Under the pieces are notes generated by a model. It had not been told where the DNA came from. It did no database searches and saw only the letters and a list, made by a program, of their open reading frames with translations. Made by a program: the position numbers and the translations under genes. 64,000 bases of DNA from Carposina sasakii (Eukaryota; Arthropoda; Insecta; Lepidoptera; Carposinidae), in assembly GCA_014607495.2 (NCBI GenBank), contig CP053156.1, positions 5,518,001 through 5,582,000 of the forward strand. The letters run 5' to 3'. This document shows, one piece after another, positions 1 to 10,291 of this stretch. Positions within the stretch are counted from its first letter, which is position 1; each line of letters starts with the position of its first letter.

Positions 1-16
1 ATTTGGTTATATCTTA

Positions 17-2419
17 ATGGGACGTACCTCATCATCAAGTGACTCTTCTCCCACCCCTCTATCAATCAATCACGTGTCAATGGATGCCAGTTTGGATGTT
101 GCCATTCAAAAGTTTTGGGAGATAGATAACATATCAGAATCAAAGGAGTGTCAGTCTGCAGCTGAAACTCAGTGTGAACAAATTTATCAATTAACTCATC
201 GTCGTAACAGTGACGGTTGTTATATCGTATACTTACCATTTCGTGAGCAAATGCCATCTTTCAGTGATTCATATTCGATTGCGCTTCGACGTTTTCAACA
301 ATTAGAAAGGCGATTGCTAAAAAATCCTACGTTTCATGAAGAATACAAAGAACATGTGATGGAGTATTTATCAAGTGGCCAGATGGAATTGGTGCCACCG
401 GAGGAGTGTCAATCACCTTCAGCATATTATATACCGCATCATGCGGTTGTAAAGCCAGGCAAGCTTCGTGTGGTGTACGACGCGTCGTGCAAGGATAAAA
501 ATGGTGTGTCCTTGAATGATACTCTTCTGACGGGGCCAAGACTTCAGGCAGATATAACGGATATATTGTGGCGTTTCAGACTGCACCCAGTCGTGTTTAC
601 TTCTGATGTTCGTCAGATGTATCGTCGTATCATTGTCACAGAACAACATCGGGATTTTCAACGTATTCTCTTCAGAGGATCACCTCAAGAGTCCGTGCAG
701 GAATACCGCCTCAATCGGGTGACTTTCGGCGTTTCTTCAGCGCCATATTTGGCAATTCGCACGATGCAACAGCTCGCTCACGATGAGGAGGATTCTTTCC
801 CTATTGCAGCAGGCATTTTACGCCGAGATCTATATGTCGATGACGTCGTGACCGGTTGTAGCGGCGTTGATGACGTTTTGGAATGTCAGAGGCAGCTTAT
901 TGGCCTCATGGCGGCGGGCGGTTTCGAGCTTCGAAAGTGGTCCAGCAATCACACGGCTGTACTGAATAATGTACCCGAGAGTCACCGTGCGGTTCCGGGC
1001 GTTACATTTGATAGCGATGCTCTCTTTGTGAAGGTCCTTGGTCTGTGCTGGAATTCACAAGAAGACATATTCAGTTACAATGTAAATCAAATAAATCGGG
1101 AATGTACCAAACGTACCATGCTCTCTGAACTAGCTCGCATCTATGATCCTATCGGCCTTCTTACGCCATTGACATTTCAGGCAAAGCATCTTATTCAGCG
1201 TTTGTGGTTATTAGGGACACCATGGGATCACCCCGTACCGGACGACATTAAACAATTTTGGACGAAATACATGCAGCAGTTACCCCACTTGTCGCAGCTG
1301 AAAATTCCTAGGCGCATCACCCAAGATGACGCGGTCACTTATCAGCTTCACGGGTTTTCAGATGCAAGTGAAGCAGGTTATGCTGGCGTGGTCTACATTC
1401 GTTCCACCAATCATCAAAATGAACATCATGTTGCCCTCGTAGGTGCTAGATCACGTGTGGCGCCTACCAAGCGTAGGACATTGCCTAGGCTCGAGCTCTG
1501 TGGTGCTTCGTTACTAGCTGACCTTGTGCATCATATCACAAATCTTTTTTCGGACTTCATAGAAATCGAAGGTGTGTATACATGGTCCGACTCAACCATA
1601 GTCCTATCATGGATCAAGTCCAAATCAAGTGATTACAAAGCCTTTGTGGGAAATCGTATATCAAATATTCAACGTAAGATCCCTGGAGCTATTTGGAATC
1701 ATGTCTCAGGTAAACAAAATCCTGCGGATTGTGCAAGTCGTGGTTTAACGCCCCACGATCTTATTAATCATCAAATGTGGTGGACTGGCCCAGAGTGGCT
1801 GTCACGTGATCAGCATAATTGGCCGAAAGAGCCTGAGACAAAATCATATCAAACTGATCCTGAAATATCGAGTGAGAAACGGGTATGTGTTTTGTCTAAT
1901 ACTCTGGCAAATGGCGAACATCCATTTGATAGTCTAATCAGTAAATTTTCATCGCTGAGAAAGGTTCAGCGTATTGTAGCATATTGCAAGAGATTTGTTG
2001 ATGCTCTTCGCAAACATAAACATTCTGATCATTTGACAGAGTCCGAACTTCATAATGCTCTGATGGAGCTCGTTAAACATGTGCAACATTCAGCATTCAG
2101 GGATGAGATAGCACGTTTGCGATCAGGTCGAGTTCTACCTAAATCAATTAAGGGGCTCAGCCCATTTTTAGATCAAACGGATATATTTCGGGTGGGGGGT
2201 AGACTTTCTAGATCAGATCTCAATTTCGAAACCAAACATCCAGCGTTACTACCGCGCAAACATCGCCTTACTCAGCTTATCATCCAAAGCGTACATGACG
2301 AGCATCTGCATCCCGGCTTACAAACTATGCAGTATCTTCTCCTTCAAATTTTTGGGTTTTGTCTCCTCGACGGGCCATTCGTCAAGTCATATCAAAGTGC
2401 TATCGTTGCTTCCGTATGA
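17..2419 (+). CDS. BEL/Pao Pol: reverse transcriptase, RNase H, start of integrase (frameshifted)
   Basis: This is the polymerase part of a BEL/Pao polyprotein, which copies element RNA into DNA in the cytoplasm. Visible motifs: the linker typical of this superfamily near residues 30-125; RVVYDAS near residue 152; FTSDVRQMYRR near 194; the catalytic YVDD at about 272; an RNase H start at FSDASEAGYAG near 447; and WSDSTIVLSW near 522. The His-rich integrase zinc-binding region begins near 735 and is cut off. The frame changes after about base 2340, so the last 20-25 residues are out of frame and do not belong to the protein. The ATG at 17 is only the first in the open frame; the true polyprotein starts upstream. 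The protease expected at the N-terminus is not in the window. Confidence 0.85.
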   Translation: MGRTSSSSDSSPTPLSINHVSMDASLDVAIQKFWEIDNISESKECQSAAETQCEQIYQLTHRRNSDGCYIVYLPFREQMPSFSDSYSIALRRFQQLERRLLKNPTFHEEYKEHVMEYLSSGQMELVPPEECQSPSAYYIPHHAVVKPGKLRVVYDASCKDKNGVSLNDTLLTGPRLQADITDILWRFRLHPVVFTSDVRQMYRRIIVTEQHRDFQRILFRGSPQESVQEYRLNRVTFGVSSAPYLAIRTMQQLAHDEEDSFPIAAGILRRDLYVDDVVTGCSGVDDVLECQRQLIGLMAAGGFELRKWSSNHTAVLNNVPESHRAVPGVTFDSDALFVKVLGLCWNSQEDIFSYNVNQINRECTKRTMLSELARIYDPIGLLTPLTFQAKHLIQRLWLLGTPWDHPVPDDIKQFWTKYMQQLPHLSQLKIPRRITQDDAVTYQLHGFSDASEAGYAGVVYIRSTNHQNEHHVALVGARSRVAPTKRRTLPRLELCGASLLADLVHHITNLFSDFIEIEGVYTWSDSTIVLSWIKSKSSDYKAFVGNRISNIQRKIPGAIWNHVSGKQNPADCASRGLTPHDLINHQMWWTGPEWLSRDQHNWPKEPETKSYQTDPEISSEKRVCVLSNTLANGEHPFDSLISKFSSLRKVQRIVAYCKRFVDALRKHKHSDHLTESELHNALMELVKHVQHSAFRDEIARLRSGRVLPKSIKGLSPFLDQTDIFRVGGRLSRSDLNFETKHPALLPRKHRLTQLIIQSVHDEHLHPGLQTMQYLLLQIFGFCLLDGPFVKSYQSAIVASV

Positions 2420-3366
2420 AGCCATTAAATTTCCAACCCGAGATGGCGGATCTACCTCGTTCTCGTATTACTCAAATCAAAGCTTTTCAAACAGTAGGTT
2501 GTGATTACGCCGGACCGTTTAATATCACATTTCAACGTCACCGTGGTGCTCGGACCACTAAAGCATATTTGTGTCTTTTCGTGTGCTTTGCCACAAAAGC
2601 ACTACATTTGGAATTGGCATCAGATTTGTCCAGTGAAGCATTTTTAGCGGCTCTCCGCCGATTTATTGGTCGTCGTGGTAGATGTAGCACAATTCACAGT
2701 GACTGTGGTACCAATTTCAAAGGTGCGCAGTCACAATTAGCAAACATTATGCTTTCTGCATGTGAGGCAGAATACATAGAATTCAAGATTAATCCGCCTG
2801 GAGCTCCTCACTTCGGAGGGCTATGGGAGGCGGGTGTGAAGTCTGTTAAGACACATCTTTTTAGGGTTATAGGTGCACAGACATTAACATACGAAGAATT
2901 GAATACGCTACTAGTTCAAGTAGAATCTATTCTAAACTCACGGCCTCTGTGCCATCTTAGTTCAGATCCGAATGACTTGGCAGTGCTTACACCCGGTCAT
3001 TTCCTTACCATGGCACCCCTTACAACGGTGCCTACACCTGATTATTCTAATACTGTCATTAACAGATTGACACGTTGGCAATTATTGCAACGCATGCACC
3101 AAGATTTTTGGTCTCGGTGGCACAGTGAATATTTAACAACTCTGTCACAACGTCTTAAATGGACCAAAACTTTAGGCGAAGCAAAAATTAACCAAATCGT
3201 TATAATCAAAGATGAGACGGCCCACCCACTGCGTTGGCGTTTCGGACGCATCACTAAGTTATTTCCAGGACGAGATGGTGTACCACGCTCCGCTACGGTC
3301 AAGACTGCACATGGGGTTTTAGATAGACCGCTTGTGAAGCTTTGTCCTATACCTTCCTATGAATAG
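2359..3366 (+). CDS. BEL/Pao Pol: integrase core and C-terminal DUF5641-like domain
   Basis: This is the continuation of the Pol polyprotein in the next frame. It covers the end of the zinc-binding module (CYRC near the start) and the integrase core that inserts element DNA into the chromosome. The three catalytic acidic residues can be placed: Asp in CDYAGPF (base ~2503), Asp in SDCGTNF (~2698) and Glu in LWEAGVKS (~2828). The region from RLTRWQLLQ to VKLCPIP (about 3063-3350) has the tryptophan-rich pattern of the DUF5641 domain that follows integrase in BEL/Pao elements. The listed start is an internal methionine in the open frame, not a translation start. The catalytic triad is intact, so decay seems limited to the frameshift upstream. 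Confidence 0.85.
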   Translation: MSPRRAIRQVISKCYRCFRMKPLNFQPEMADLPRSRITQIKAFQTVGCDYAGPFNITFQRHRGARTTKAYLCLFVCFATKALHLELASDLSSEAFLAALRRFIGRRGRCSTIHSDCGTNFKGAQSQLANIMLSACEAEYIEFKINPPGAPHFGGLWEAGVKSVKTHLFRVIGAQTLTYEELNTLLVQVESILNSRPLCHLSSDPNDLAVLTPGHFLTMAPLTTVPTPDYSNTVINRLTRWQLLQRMHQDFWSRWHSEYLTTLSQRLKWTKTLGEAKINQIVIIKDETAHPLRWRFGRITKLFPGRDGVPRSATVKTAHGVLDRPLVKLCPIPSYE

Positions 3367-3526
3367 ATATTTTAACATAATCTTCATATCATATTATCAT
3401 CTATTCTTATTATTTATTATATTTAATTATTATCATTTATCTATATATCATCATCAAACTATGCTGTTGGTTGGATTGGACATACCAAAATTTCTGACTC
3501 ATGATTTCGCCAGCGGGGGGGGAAAA

Positions 3527-3985
3527 TGTTAAATATTGCAACGTCAACCTTCCCTTTCTTTAAATTCTCCCGCCATTCTTATGTCATATTCCTTCATTCC
3601 GTACTCGCAACCTTTCATTCCTATTCCAATCACTCACTCTCTCTCCTTTTCGCTCCGCTCACGGTGTGTGCGCATCAAATCCTCGCGTAATAAAAAATAA
3701 GATAAAAACAAACAGAATCTGTAGATCAACCAAGCAAACCAAAATCGTGACCATCAACAAGCATACAATAAACAAACAAAAGGGAAACAAGAAGACAGTG
3801 GCAGATAACGATAGCATTTCGGGGCGCCCCGCATCGATCACGGCGGCTCAATGCACATACCTATGTAAGTCCCGATGAATTCTTTTCCCTCCATTGCCCT
3901 TACAACCTTACAGTCCACATAATCAACAAAAGTATCATTCTAAAACCATGACAGAAATCACGAACTTCTTTTCGCTGGCAGAACA
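3527..3985 (+). repeat. Probable 3' LTR of the BEL/Pao element
   Basis: The segment begins TGTTAAATATTGC directly after a polypurine tract (AGCGGGGGGGGAAAA) placed about 150 bp past the Pol stop codon, as expected for a 3' LTR. It may end at GGCAGAACA near 3985, giving TGTT...AACA termini. An AATAAA lies inside, at about 3768. The 5' LTR is outside the window, so neither the right end nor a target duplication can be verified. Confidence 0.55.
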
Positions 3986-5559
3986 TACTCGTACATACCT
4001 CTTTCGATTAATTTGGTTTCTCCTTTAGATATCGTTAAGCCGTATGATCGATTTAGAGATCTAGAATATATTCCGTACAGACAAACTGGATGTTATCGAT
4101 TTATTACAATCATAATACACACTGAACTAGAACTGCAAGATCATAAAGAAGACCCCATGGCCAGATGTAGCATAGCGCGGACAGATCTTAATGTTCAGTT
4201 ACAGACAAGTTGCTAGCTTATCGCCTGAGAGAAAATTTGAGATCCTTAGTCGAGATTAACGACATGACATAACGTATGATGTATTCTAGTTAAGCTCCGT
4301 ATGAGCACAGGTAACCGATTTACTATCTTGCCGTACATATAGGATTTCTTTTATGATACTACTGTCTTGGCTACCCCATTTCGGCAACAGAGTTGTGTGT
4401 ATATGTATGTATGTATATAATTATATAGTAATAGTTGCCCTCTACCTACCTGCCAGCATCCGCGAAGGGATAATGTGCCAGAGTTGACGCGCAATATGGG
4501 ACGTATAACTAATGACTGTCAGACACCGCGGCTCTGTCGGATTATAATCGTACACGCACATATCAGCTGCAATATCTTTGTTTTCTTCGAACGTATCTTA
4601 CTTATTCAGCCAGACTAATATTTCAAATGCGAAAAGTAACTCTGTATGTAGATAGGAAAGTGGTTGCCTTTTCTAGCAATACGAGCATGACAGACATTTA
4701 TTGCAACATTATAATGAACTGACATTACTTACAAACGATAATTCAGCTTATGTAACATACCCACATTTCTCAGGAAAATAAATACTTTATGAAGTGTTTT
4801 CTTGTGTGTAATAACGTATAAGAATAAGTTTTCAAATGCTGAAATACCAATTAATTTCACATTTATTTTAGTACGATAAACAACAAAAAACGCCCCATAA
4901 TATCAACTCCAGCCATAACCTGTAGGACTCGCAGAATCTTAACGAAACTTCCTTTCATAATTAGAATTTCAGGAAAAAATTAAACATCTTTGTATTGACA
5001 AAGTAAAGAAACATTTTTATTATGTTTCTCGTAAGCATAGTCATAAAATAAAACAGAACTAATAAGCGCAAGGTCTCAATAAACGGCTGGAATTGGTACC
5101 CTCTTCAAGTGTTATAAAGTCTCCTGATATAACTGGACGCTATAGTGTAGACTATCTGATCATCATATAAAGCTTGGACTACATATTCAGATCTAGAATT
5201 CCATCATCAGATACGATCAGGGACTTTATCTACGGATCTGGAGTGTACGTATCGGACTTCGAGGTACGACTCTCTCTAAGTCGCGATCTCCAGCCATAAC
5301 CTGTAGACTCGTCTTAACGAAACTTATAATTTTTCCTCTCATGTTTCTCGTAAGCACAGTAATTACGAATCGGAAGTGACATATAATTTCAATTAAATTT
5401 CCAAATTAGATGTTTCGGCTGTGGAGTATAATCTACGGTTTCGGCTCAAAATTGGGTTTGAAATAACGTTCGGGAGTTAATACGAGTTTGCTCTAATAGA
5501 GATAGGTGTATTTGTACCATTGCTGAAATAGTTTAAGTTTAGTACTTTTATATTTCACA
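3986..5559. other. Non-coding, no gene seen; partial local duplication
   Basis: No convincing coding segment. About 4320-4420 resembles the end of the TATG-tailed SINE found at 7876. Short blocks in about 4905-5045 (CCAGCCATAACCTGTAG, CTTAACGAAACTT, ATGTTTCTCGTAAGCA) recur in the same order in about 5288-5360. Confidence 0.4.
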
Positions 5560-5730
5560 TCAGCTATTGCATTTCACTGCTAGAGGTAGGCCTCTCCCAG
5601 GGCAGGCCAGAAAGCTACTGGCTAGGGTTTTTTTTCTCATAGTCACCACGCTGGGCTGGCGGGATGCAGTGTGGTTTTCGGACTATGTTGACAATACGGG
5701 AGGCGCTGATGCCCACCTCCAGAAATACCT
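5560..5730 (-). repeat. RTE-tail SINE/LINE repeat, degraded
   Basis: Reverse-oriented copy of the lepidopteran repeat that ends GAGGCCTATGTCCAGCAGTG in its sense direction. TAGGCCTCTCCCAGGGCA, CACGCTGGGC and the CACCTCCAG block are recognisable. Confidence 0.6.
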
Positions 5731-6029
5731 CATTCTATCAAAGGTGTACCTAGTTATGACACGATTTTTAAATAAATCTGTAGAATTCTTCGATAGTTGT
5801 CTTTGATTGTCAGACAAATCTCATGGAGAGATAATCTTGCATTTCTCCTGTAGGTATTCTCAAATTGTATTATGTTTATATTTATGTATGTAAATTAAAG
5901 ACTTGCCACTTATAGATCGATTTCTGACCTTCTAGGCCAGATTCTTCTTTGACAGTTGGTTCTGATAGAACACACAAAAAAGACATTTTTCAAAAGTTAA
6001 TGAACCACGCTATTCCCTTATAAGATTAA

Positions 6030-6226
6030 AGGCTCGAGCACACCGGATGCGTATGCGAGCACGTAAGCGTAGACGTACACGTACCTCTGTATAGAACTGT
6101 CACCGCTTACGTCTACGCATACGCATCCGGTCTACCCGTGCCTATACAGTTCCATACATTACAACTCAGAGGTACGTATACGTCTATGCTTACGTGCTCG
6201 CACACGCATCCAGTGTGCTCGAGCCT
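6030..6226. mobile_element. Foldback MITE, CACACCGGATGCG family
   Basis: The left end AGGCTCGAGCACACC is matched by an inverted right end GGTGTGCTCGAGCCT type sequence. The arms, about 60 bp, are rich in CGTACG/GCGTATGCG blocks and end near ACCTCTG and CAGAGGT. A second shorter copy lies at 40811-40938. No transposase is present. No clear target duplication was found, so superfamily is undecided. Confidence 0.7.
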
Positions 6227-7264
6227 ATGCACAAAATATAATACAAAAATAAATACATTTTCAGAACAAACCATTGAATAACTGAAAATGTAAAATCCCC
6301 AACAATAATTCTAGGAGATAGCATGAACTCGCAGCAGTTATTATTGAAATTAAAACACGTAGGCACTCGTATATTAGGAATGCGAAATGCAAATTTGTGA
6401 CGCAAGCGGAATATGAATGTGCATCTGTTTCATTTGATTTAAGGCGCGGACTGACCGCTGCTGTGTAGCAAAGGGTATTCTCCTTAGGCTATGGTCACAC
6501 GAAATTGTCCTGGATGTTTTTTGCATCATACGACTTAACGAATAAATAAATGACCCATGCAACGTACTGCAATTACTGTATCATGGTAGAAAAACAAGAA
6601 AATTTAGCTTACGCTGGACACAATAGAATGAAGCGTATATAGTGAATTTATGGAGTATTCTTTCTTGGGTACAATGGTATGCTGTTTTAGAATGATAGTT
6701 GAAAACTTAGATTAACTCAATCTTCCACAAGTGGACGAATCAGTTGCAATATAAGTATAGGTAGTTAGTTACACATTTTCTCTGCAGAGCACTATTTCTA
6801 TGGTAGGTCGCTTAACACACCCGTTCAAATTTTTTAAACAGCCTAAACCGTGCCTCACTGCTTGTAAATAAGCAAAGTTAGATCTCCTTCCTGTTTTTCA
6901 CCTTCGTATACACGTGCGGTAAAACTGTGAAGGCGCTTAAAGTGGAAAATTTCGACGTAATTTTTTGAAGCCCACGCGGTCGGTTAAATACAGCCATTGT
7001 CTATATAAATAACGTCCCAATTAAGGTCCAATTTGCTAATTGTAATTACGATAAATCGCATTGTGATCGCAACAGTACCAAATTTGAAGGAGCTTATCAC
7101 AATAGCGGTTATTAGAATGGTTTCCCAGAGGAAATCAGGCTTCAACAAATTGTGCTCCTATCAAAAGGGTAAATGCAAAGAGGAGATGGTTTAGGTAGGT
7201 GTTTTCATGGGAATAGTTATTTGAATAAAATGTATATATAGAGGGAATCGTAAGATGTCCGCAG
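6227..7264. other. Non-coding, nothing recognised
   Basis: AT-rich sequence without a supportable coding segment or a repeat that I recognise. Confidence 0.4.
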
Positions 7265-7446
7265 AGTAGAATAGAACCACTTCATGTTTGCCCGTGAGTC
7301 CCGTGTTGACGACATAGTCCGAAAATCATACTACGGTCGCTAACTCTGCCCAGCGTGGTGGCTATGGACAGAAACCTCCCTATGGCAGTAGCCTTGTGGC
7401 GTACCCTGGAAGAGACCTACATTAAGGAGTGGACAGAATAGACTGA
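7265..7446 (+). repeat. RTE-tail SINE/LINE repeat, degraded
   Basis: Shares GACATAGTCC, TGCCCAGCGTGGTGGCTATG and a degraded GAGACCTACATTAAGGAGTG end with the better copy at 9745-10008. It is followed by a (GT)n run. Confidence 0.6.
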
Positions 7447-7452
7447 TATATA

Positions 7453-7475
7453 CGTGTGTGTGTGTGTGTGTGTTG
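7453..7475 (+). repeat. (GT)n microsatellite
   Basis: About ten GT dinucleotides in a row, directly after the RTE-tail repeat. Confidence 0.9.
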
Positions 7476-7875
7476 TGTTAACTGTTTGATTTTTAATGAG
7501 ATTTTCCTGAAGTACAGCAATTACGAGTAATTGGTTTATAACGTTTACATTTAGCATCTCCTATTTTTCACCCTCCATGTCCGCACTGATTTCAGAGACC
7601 GTAGCGACAGTATTCAATTAGAGAAATTGGAAAAATATTATATTTTCTTGTATCAATGGGTGAAACAGTACCGATATGTATCTAGTTATGATAGACTATC
7701 AAACGTCCACGAGTTTGCCTGCGAAGATTCGAGAATACCCGCTTTACCTTTCTGAGTTCTATTTAGCAGTACGTTGTTCGCTTAGATGTTACATTTTACT
7801 TGCTAATTGACAAATGGAAAAGTCTGCGTTAAATACTTTAGTAATAAAAAAATAATTTCTTCTGTCATTATGTGC

Positions 7876-8050
7876 TGATTCAGGGCTTCACTAGAAAACA
7901 TCAGCTGCATCTCCTTCTGTGCATGTCGTAAGGGTCGACTAGAGGAACTCGGGTATTCTCTCAGGCGATAAGCTAGCAACTTGTCGTTACTATGCTAAGT
8001 GGCTGTGGAATCTCCTATATGATCCTGCAGTTCTGGCTACATATATATAT
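7876..8050 (+). repeat. TATG-tailed SINE-like repeat
   Basis: This family contains GGGCTTCACTAG, CATCAGCTGCATCTCCTTC, GTGCATGTCGTAAG, GGCGATAAGCTAGCAA and ATGATCCTGCAG TTCTGGCTAC, then a TA/TATG-rich tail. Other copies are at 35965, 48225 (reversed), 52728, 55095 and 57535. No Pol III boxes were identified, so it may instead be the 3' end of a LINE. Confidence 0.65.
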
Positions 8051-8051
8051 A

Positions 8052-8335
8052 TACAGGTGCTGGAAAAAAATGTAACAGGGTCTATGTTAAGCGAGCGCTA
8101 GTATATATAGGGTGTAATATGTAAATAGCCCACTATAGAAAACCTATTTCCAAAATTTGAGACTCGAAATCACATTTTTATTTTTCAAGATTGTATGAAC
8201 TTTCCTGAGATATTTAAAAATTCTCCATACTATCGGGAAATGTGATTTCGGGTCTCAAATTTTGTGGATAGGTTCTCTACAGTGGGCTATTTACATAGCT
8301 TTTCGCTTAACATACCCTTTTTGTTACACCCTGTA
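8052..8335. mobile_element. TA-flanked foldback MITE, TACAGGGTGTAAC family
   Basis: Arms carry TAAATAGCCCACTATAGA and, inverted, AGTGGGCTATTTACATAGC. The ends are TACAGG... and ...ACACCCTGTA. The TA at the termini suggests a mariner-like TA target. The left end is disturbed by extra sequence. Other copies: 33357-33620, 62633-62858 and 62859-63106. Confidence 0.75.
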
Positions 8336-8890
8336 TAGTTATTTTAAAATGTGTAACATTACATACTGCAATAATTCAAGCACCGCAGTAATTTTATTTA
8401 CAAAGTATTTACTAAAGTAGGTATACTTAAGGGCAACACTTGGGCATTTTATTAAAAACACTAACACAGGCCCTGACCTCGGAATCCTGACGCCAGAGGT
8501 CGCTAATTCGCTTTTTATTACGAACATTACGATCCATGGAAAATAAAAAAAAAACCTGAAAGCAGATTTTGCGTGTTAAGCGGTTTCACAAATAGGCCCA
8601 TTATTGAAATCCTTTTTTGTACCTCAATGTAGGTAAATATTAAAAGATTATTTTTTGTATTACATCCTATCTGTTGATTGGTAAAATAAAGCGTTTTTCT
8701 CAAAGATTTTTACTAATTAGCACTAATAATGAGATTAAATTTTTGCATTGAAATAAAAATAGGTACCTAGTTGTTTCACCTACATAATAATTTTATTGTG
8801 ATGTTTTTATAATTCCAGATGCAGGACAAAAATAATTATTCGTCGCAAAAACGTTGATTCAATAAATACCATTAAAGAAATCTTAAGTAC
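8336..8890. other. Non-coding, nothing recognised
   Basis: AT-rich filler between a MITE and a tRNA-like SINE relic. No gene seen. Confidence 0.4.
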
Positions 8891-8934
8891 TTATTACTAT
8901 AAAATTATTAATAAAGAAAATGGAAAAAATTCTT

Positions 8935-9006
8935 CACCCGAGTGGGAATCGAACCCACGACCACTGCAAACCGTGCCAGCCGCTCTAACCACTGAGCTAC
9001 CGGGTC
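8935..9006 (-). repeat. tRNA-derived SINE head (tRNA-like, not functional)
   Basis: On the minus strand this folds partly like a tRNA: an acceptor stem with six of seven pairs (GACCCGG/TCGGGTG), a D arm GCTC...GAGC, and an intact T arm GTGGG-TTCGATT-CCCAC with a B box. The anticodon stem does not pair and no T33 precedes a usable anticodon, so it is not a working tRNA. The 3' side continues into a sequence shared with 45725-45805, which supports a SINE. Confidence 0.7.
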
Positions 9007-9744
9007 AATTACGCGGATGACGAATTTTACCATCTCTTTTCTAAATTACTAATTGACAACGTTATTTCTCATCCCGATAGCTATACACTAGCCATATCTC
9101 GGCAAACAAAGCTGAATCTCTCAGCACAATGTTTAAAGATGAAACGATCAACCATATCCCAACGGATTATATTACTGGAAAAGTGTTTTTATAAATTTAT
9201 CTCAGTCAAGATATTATATATTATAAAAAAAAAACTTATTACTCTTTACGCGTACGTGGGAAAAAAGATCCAAAGAGGCGTACGATGAGCTCTTTTACTT
9301 TAGAGACACAGAACATTAAAAACAGTAATCAACGTTAGTTGCCGGAACGCGGAGCTAACCATGGCACCCTTAGCACGGAGCTAGTGGTATTCGATCAATA
9401 AAATTAATCCAATCCATTACACAAACCAATCCCGTGCCGTAACTCATACAATTTAATCAGACGGTACACCGCGCACGTACTAAAGACTGATCTGGAGCTG
9501 TGTCTAATAAATATAAGTGTAGCAAGTGATATTTATTAGGGTCGTATTATATACACGCGTGACCCGGCTGGGGGGCTATTACTGAAGCGGCTGTTAAGCT
9601 ATGACCGCATTTGTGCTGAGAACGAGCAGGTACATTTTTGGCAGTATGATATCGAATGAACCCCTCTTATCTTTCCATACCATTATTCCTCTATGTCCAT
9701 GCTGTATATATTTAATTAACGTTAATGTTACTAAGATGGTGTGG
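9007..9744. other. Non-coding; tail segment shared with 45830-45900
   Basis: About 9174-9216 matches, in inverted orientation, the segment at about 45862-45900 (core AAGTGTTTTTATAAATTTAT). No gene was seen in the rest. Confidence 0.5.
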
Positions 9745-10008
9745 ATTTTACCATAACATGGTATCGGCAGAGTAGAATTTGTACCGCTCCTGCCTGCCCG
9801 TGGGTATCGTACGAGGCGATTAAGGGTTTCCGGGAGGTGGGCAGCAGCGTCTTCTGTACTGACAACATAGTCCAAAAATCACACTGCGGTCATCAACCCG
9901 CTTGCCCAGCGTGGTGACTATGGGCAAACCCCCCCTGTGGCAGTAGCCTAGTGGCGTGCCATGGGGGAGGTCTATGTCCAGCAGTGGACTGCAATAGGCT
10001 GAAGATGA
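9745..10008 (+). repeat. RTE-tail SINE/LINE repeat, well preserved
   Basis: It reads TGGTATCGGCAGAGTAGAAT, CCGTGGGTATCGTACGAGGC, GGGAGGTGGGCAGCAGCG, GCCCAGCGTGGTGACTATGG, then GAGGTCTATGTCCAGCAGTG and GACTGCAATAGGCTGAAGATGATT. The end can be read as (G)E(A)YVQQWTAIG followed by a stop, which is the C-terminus of RTE-type reverse transcriptases, before a TGA-rich tail. I infer a LINE 3' end or a SINE that borrows it. Confidence 0.7.
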
Positions 10009-10225
10009 TTCTAACGAAATCATAAGTCTATCAAACGAAAGAAAAAGCAGATAGAAAGTACATGTTCCGTCTCATTCACACACGGGTATTTCTCTAGCGT
10101 AATTCGTAATTAGAATGAACGCGTGCAAATAATTATACAATTAAAATCAACTCCCATTGTTTATTTGCATAAACGTATAATCACGCAATTAAGAAAATAC
10201 TTTGAGCTTAGCACATAAATAGTAT

Positions 10226-10228
<3 letters not shown>

Positions 10229-10276
<48 letters not shown>

Positions 10277-10291
10277 ATATTATATATATAC
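10229..10291. repeat. (TA)n microsatellite
   Basis: About 60 bp of almost pure TA dinucleotides with two single-base interruptions. Confidence 0.95.

Larger units (their letters stand above)
1..3985 (+). mobile_element. BEL/Pao LTR retrotransposon, 3' portion
   Basis: Seen: two long adjacent plus-strand ORFs carry, in order, reverse transcriptase, RNase H, zinc-binding and catalytic integrase domains, and a C-terminal region. A purine run at about 3513-3526 follows, then a sequence starting TGTTAAATATTGC. This order and the YVDD reverse transcriptase box are known for the BEL/Pao superfamily. The gag, protease and 5' LTR lie outside the window on the left, so the start is cut by the window edge. 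The element is broken by a frameshift near 2340-2362 and is probably inactive. The right boundary at 3985 is the first plausible ...AACA end and is uncertain. Confidence 0.85.

Noticed and set aside
8935..9006. A functional tRNA gene
   Set aside because: The T arm and D arm are good, but the anticodon stem does not pair, no U33 is placed before an anticodon, and a truncated copy with the same flank exists at 45755.
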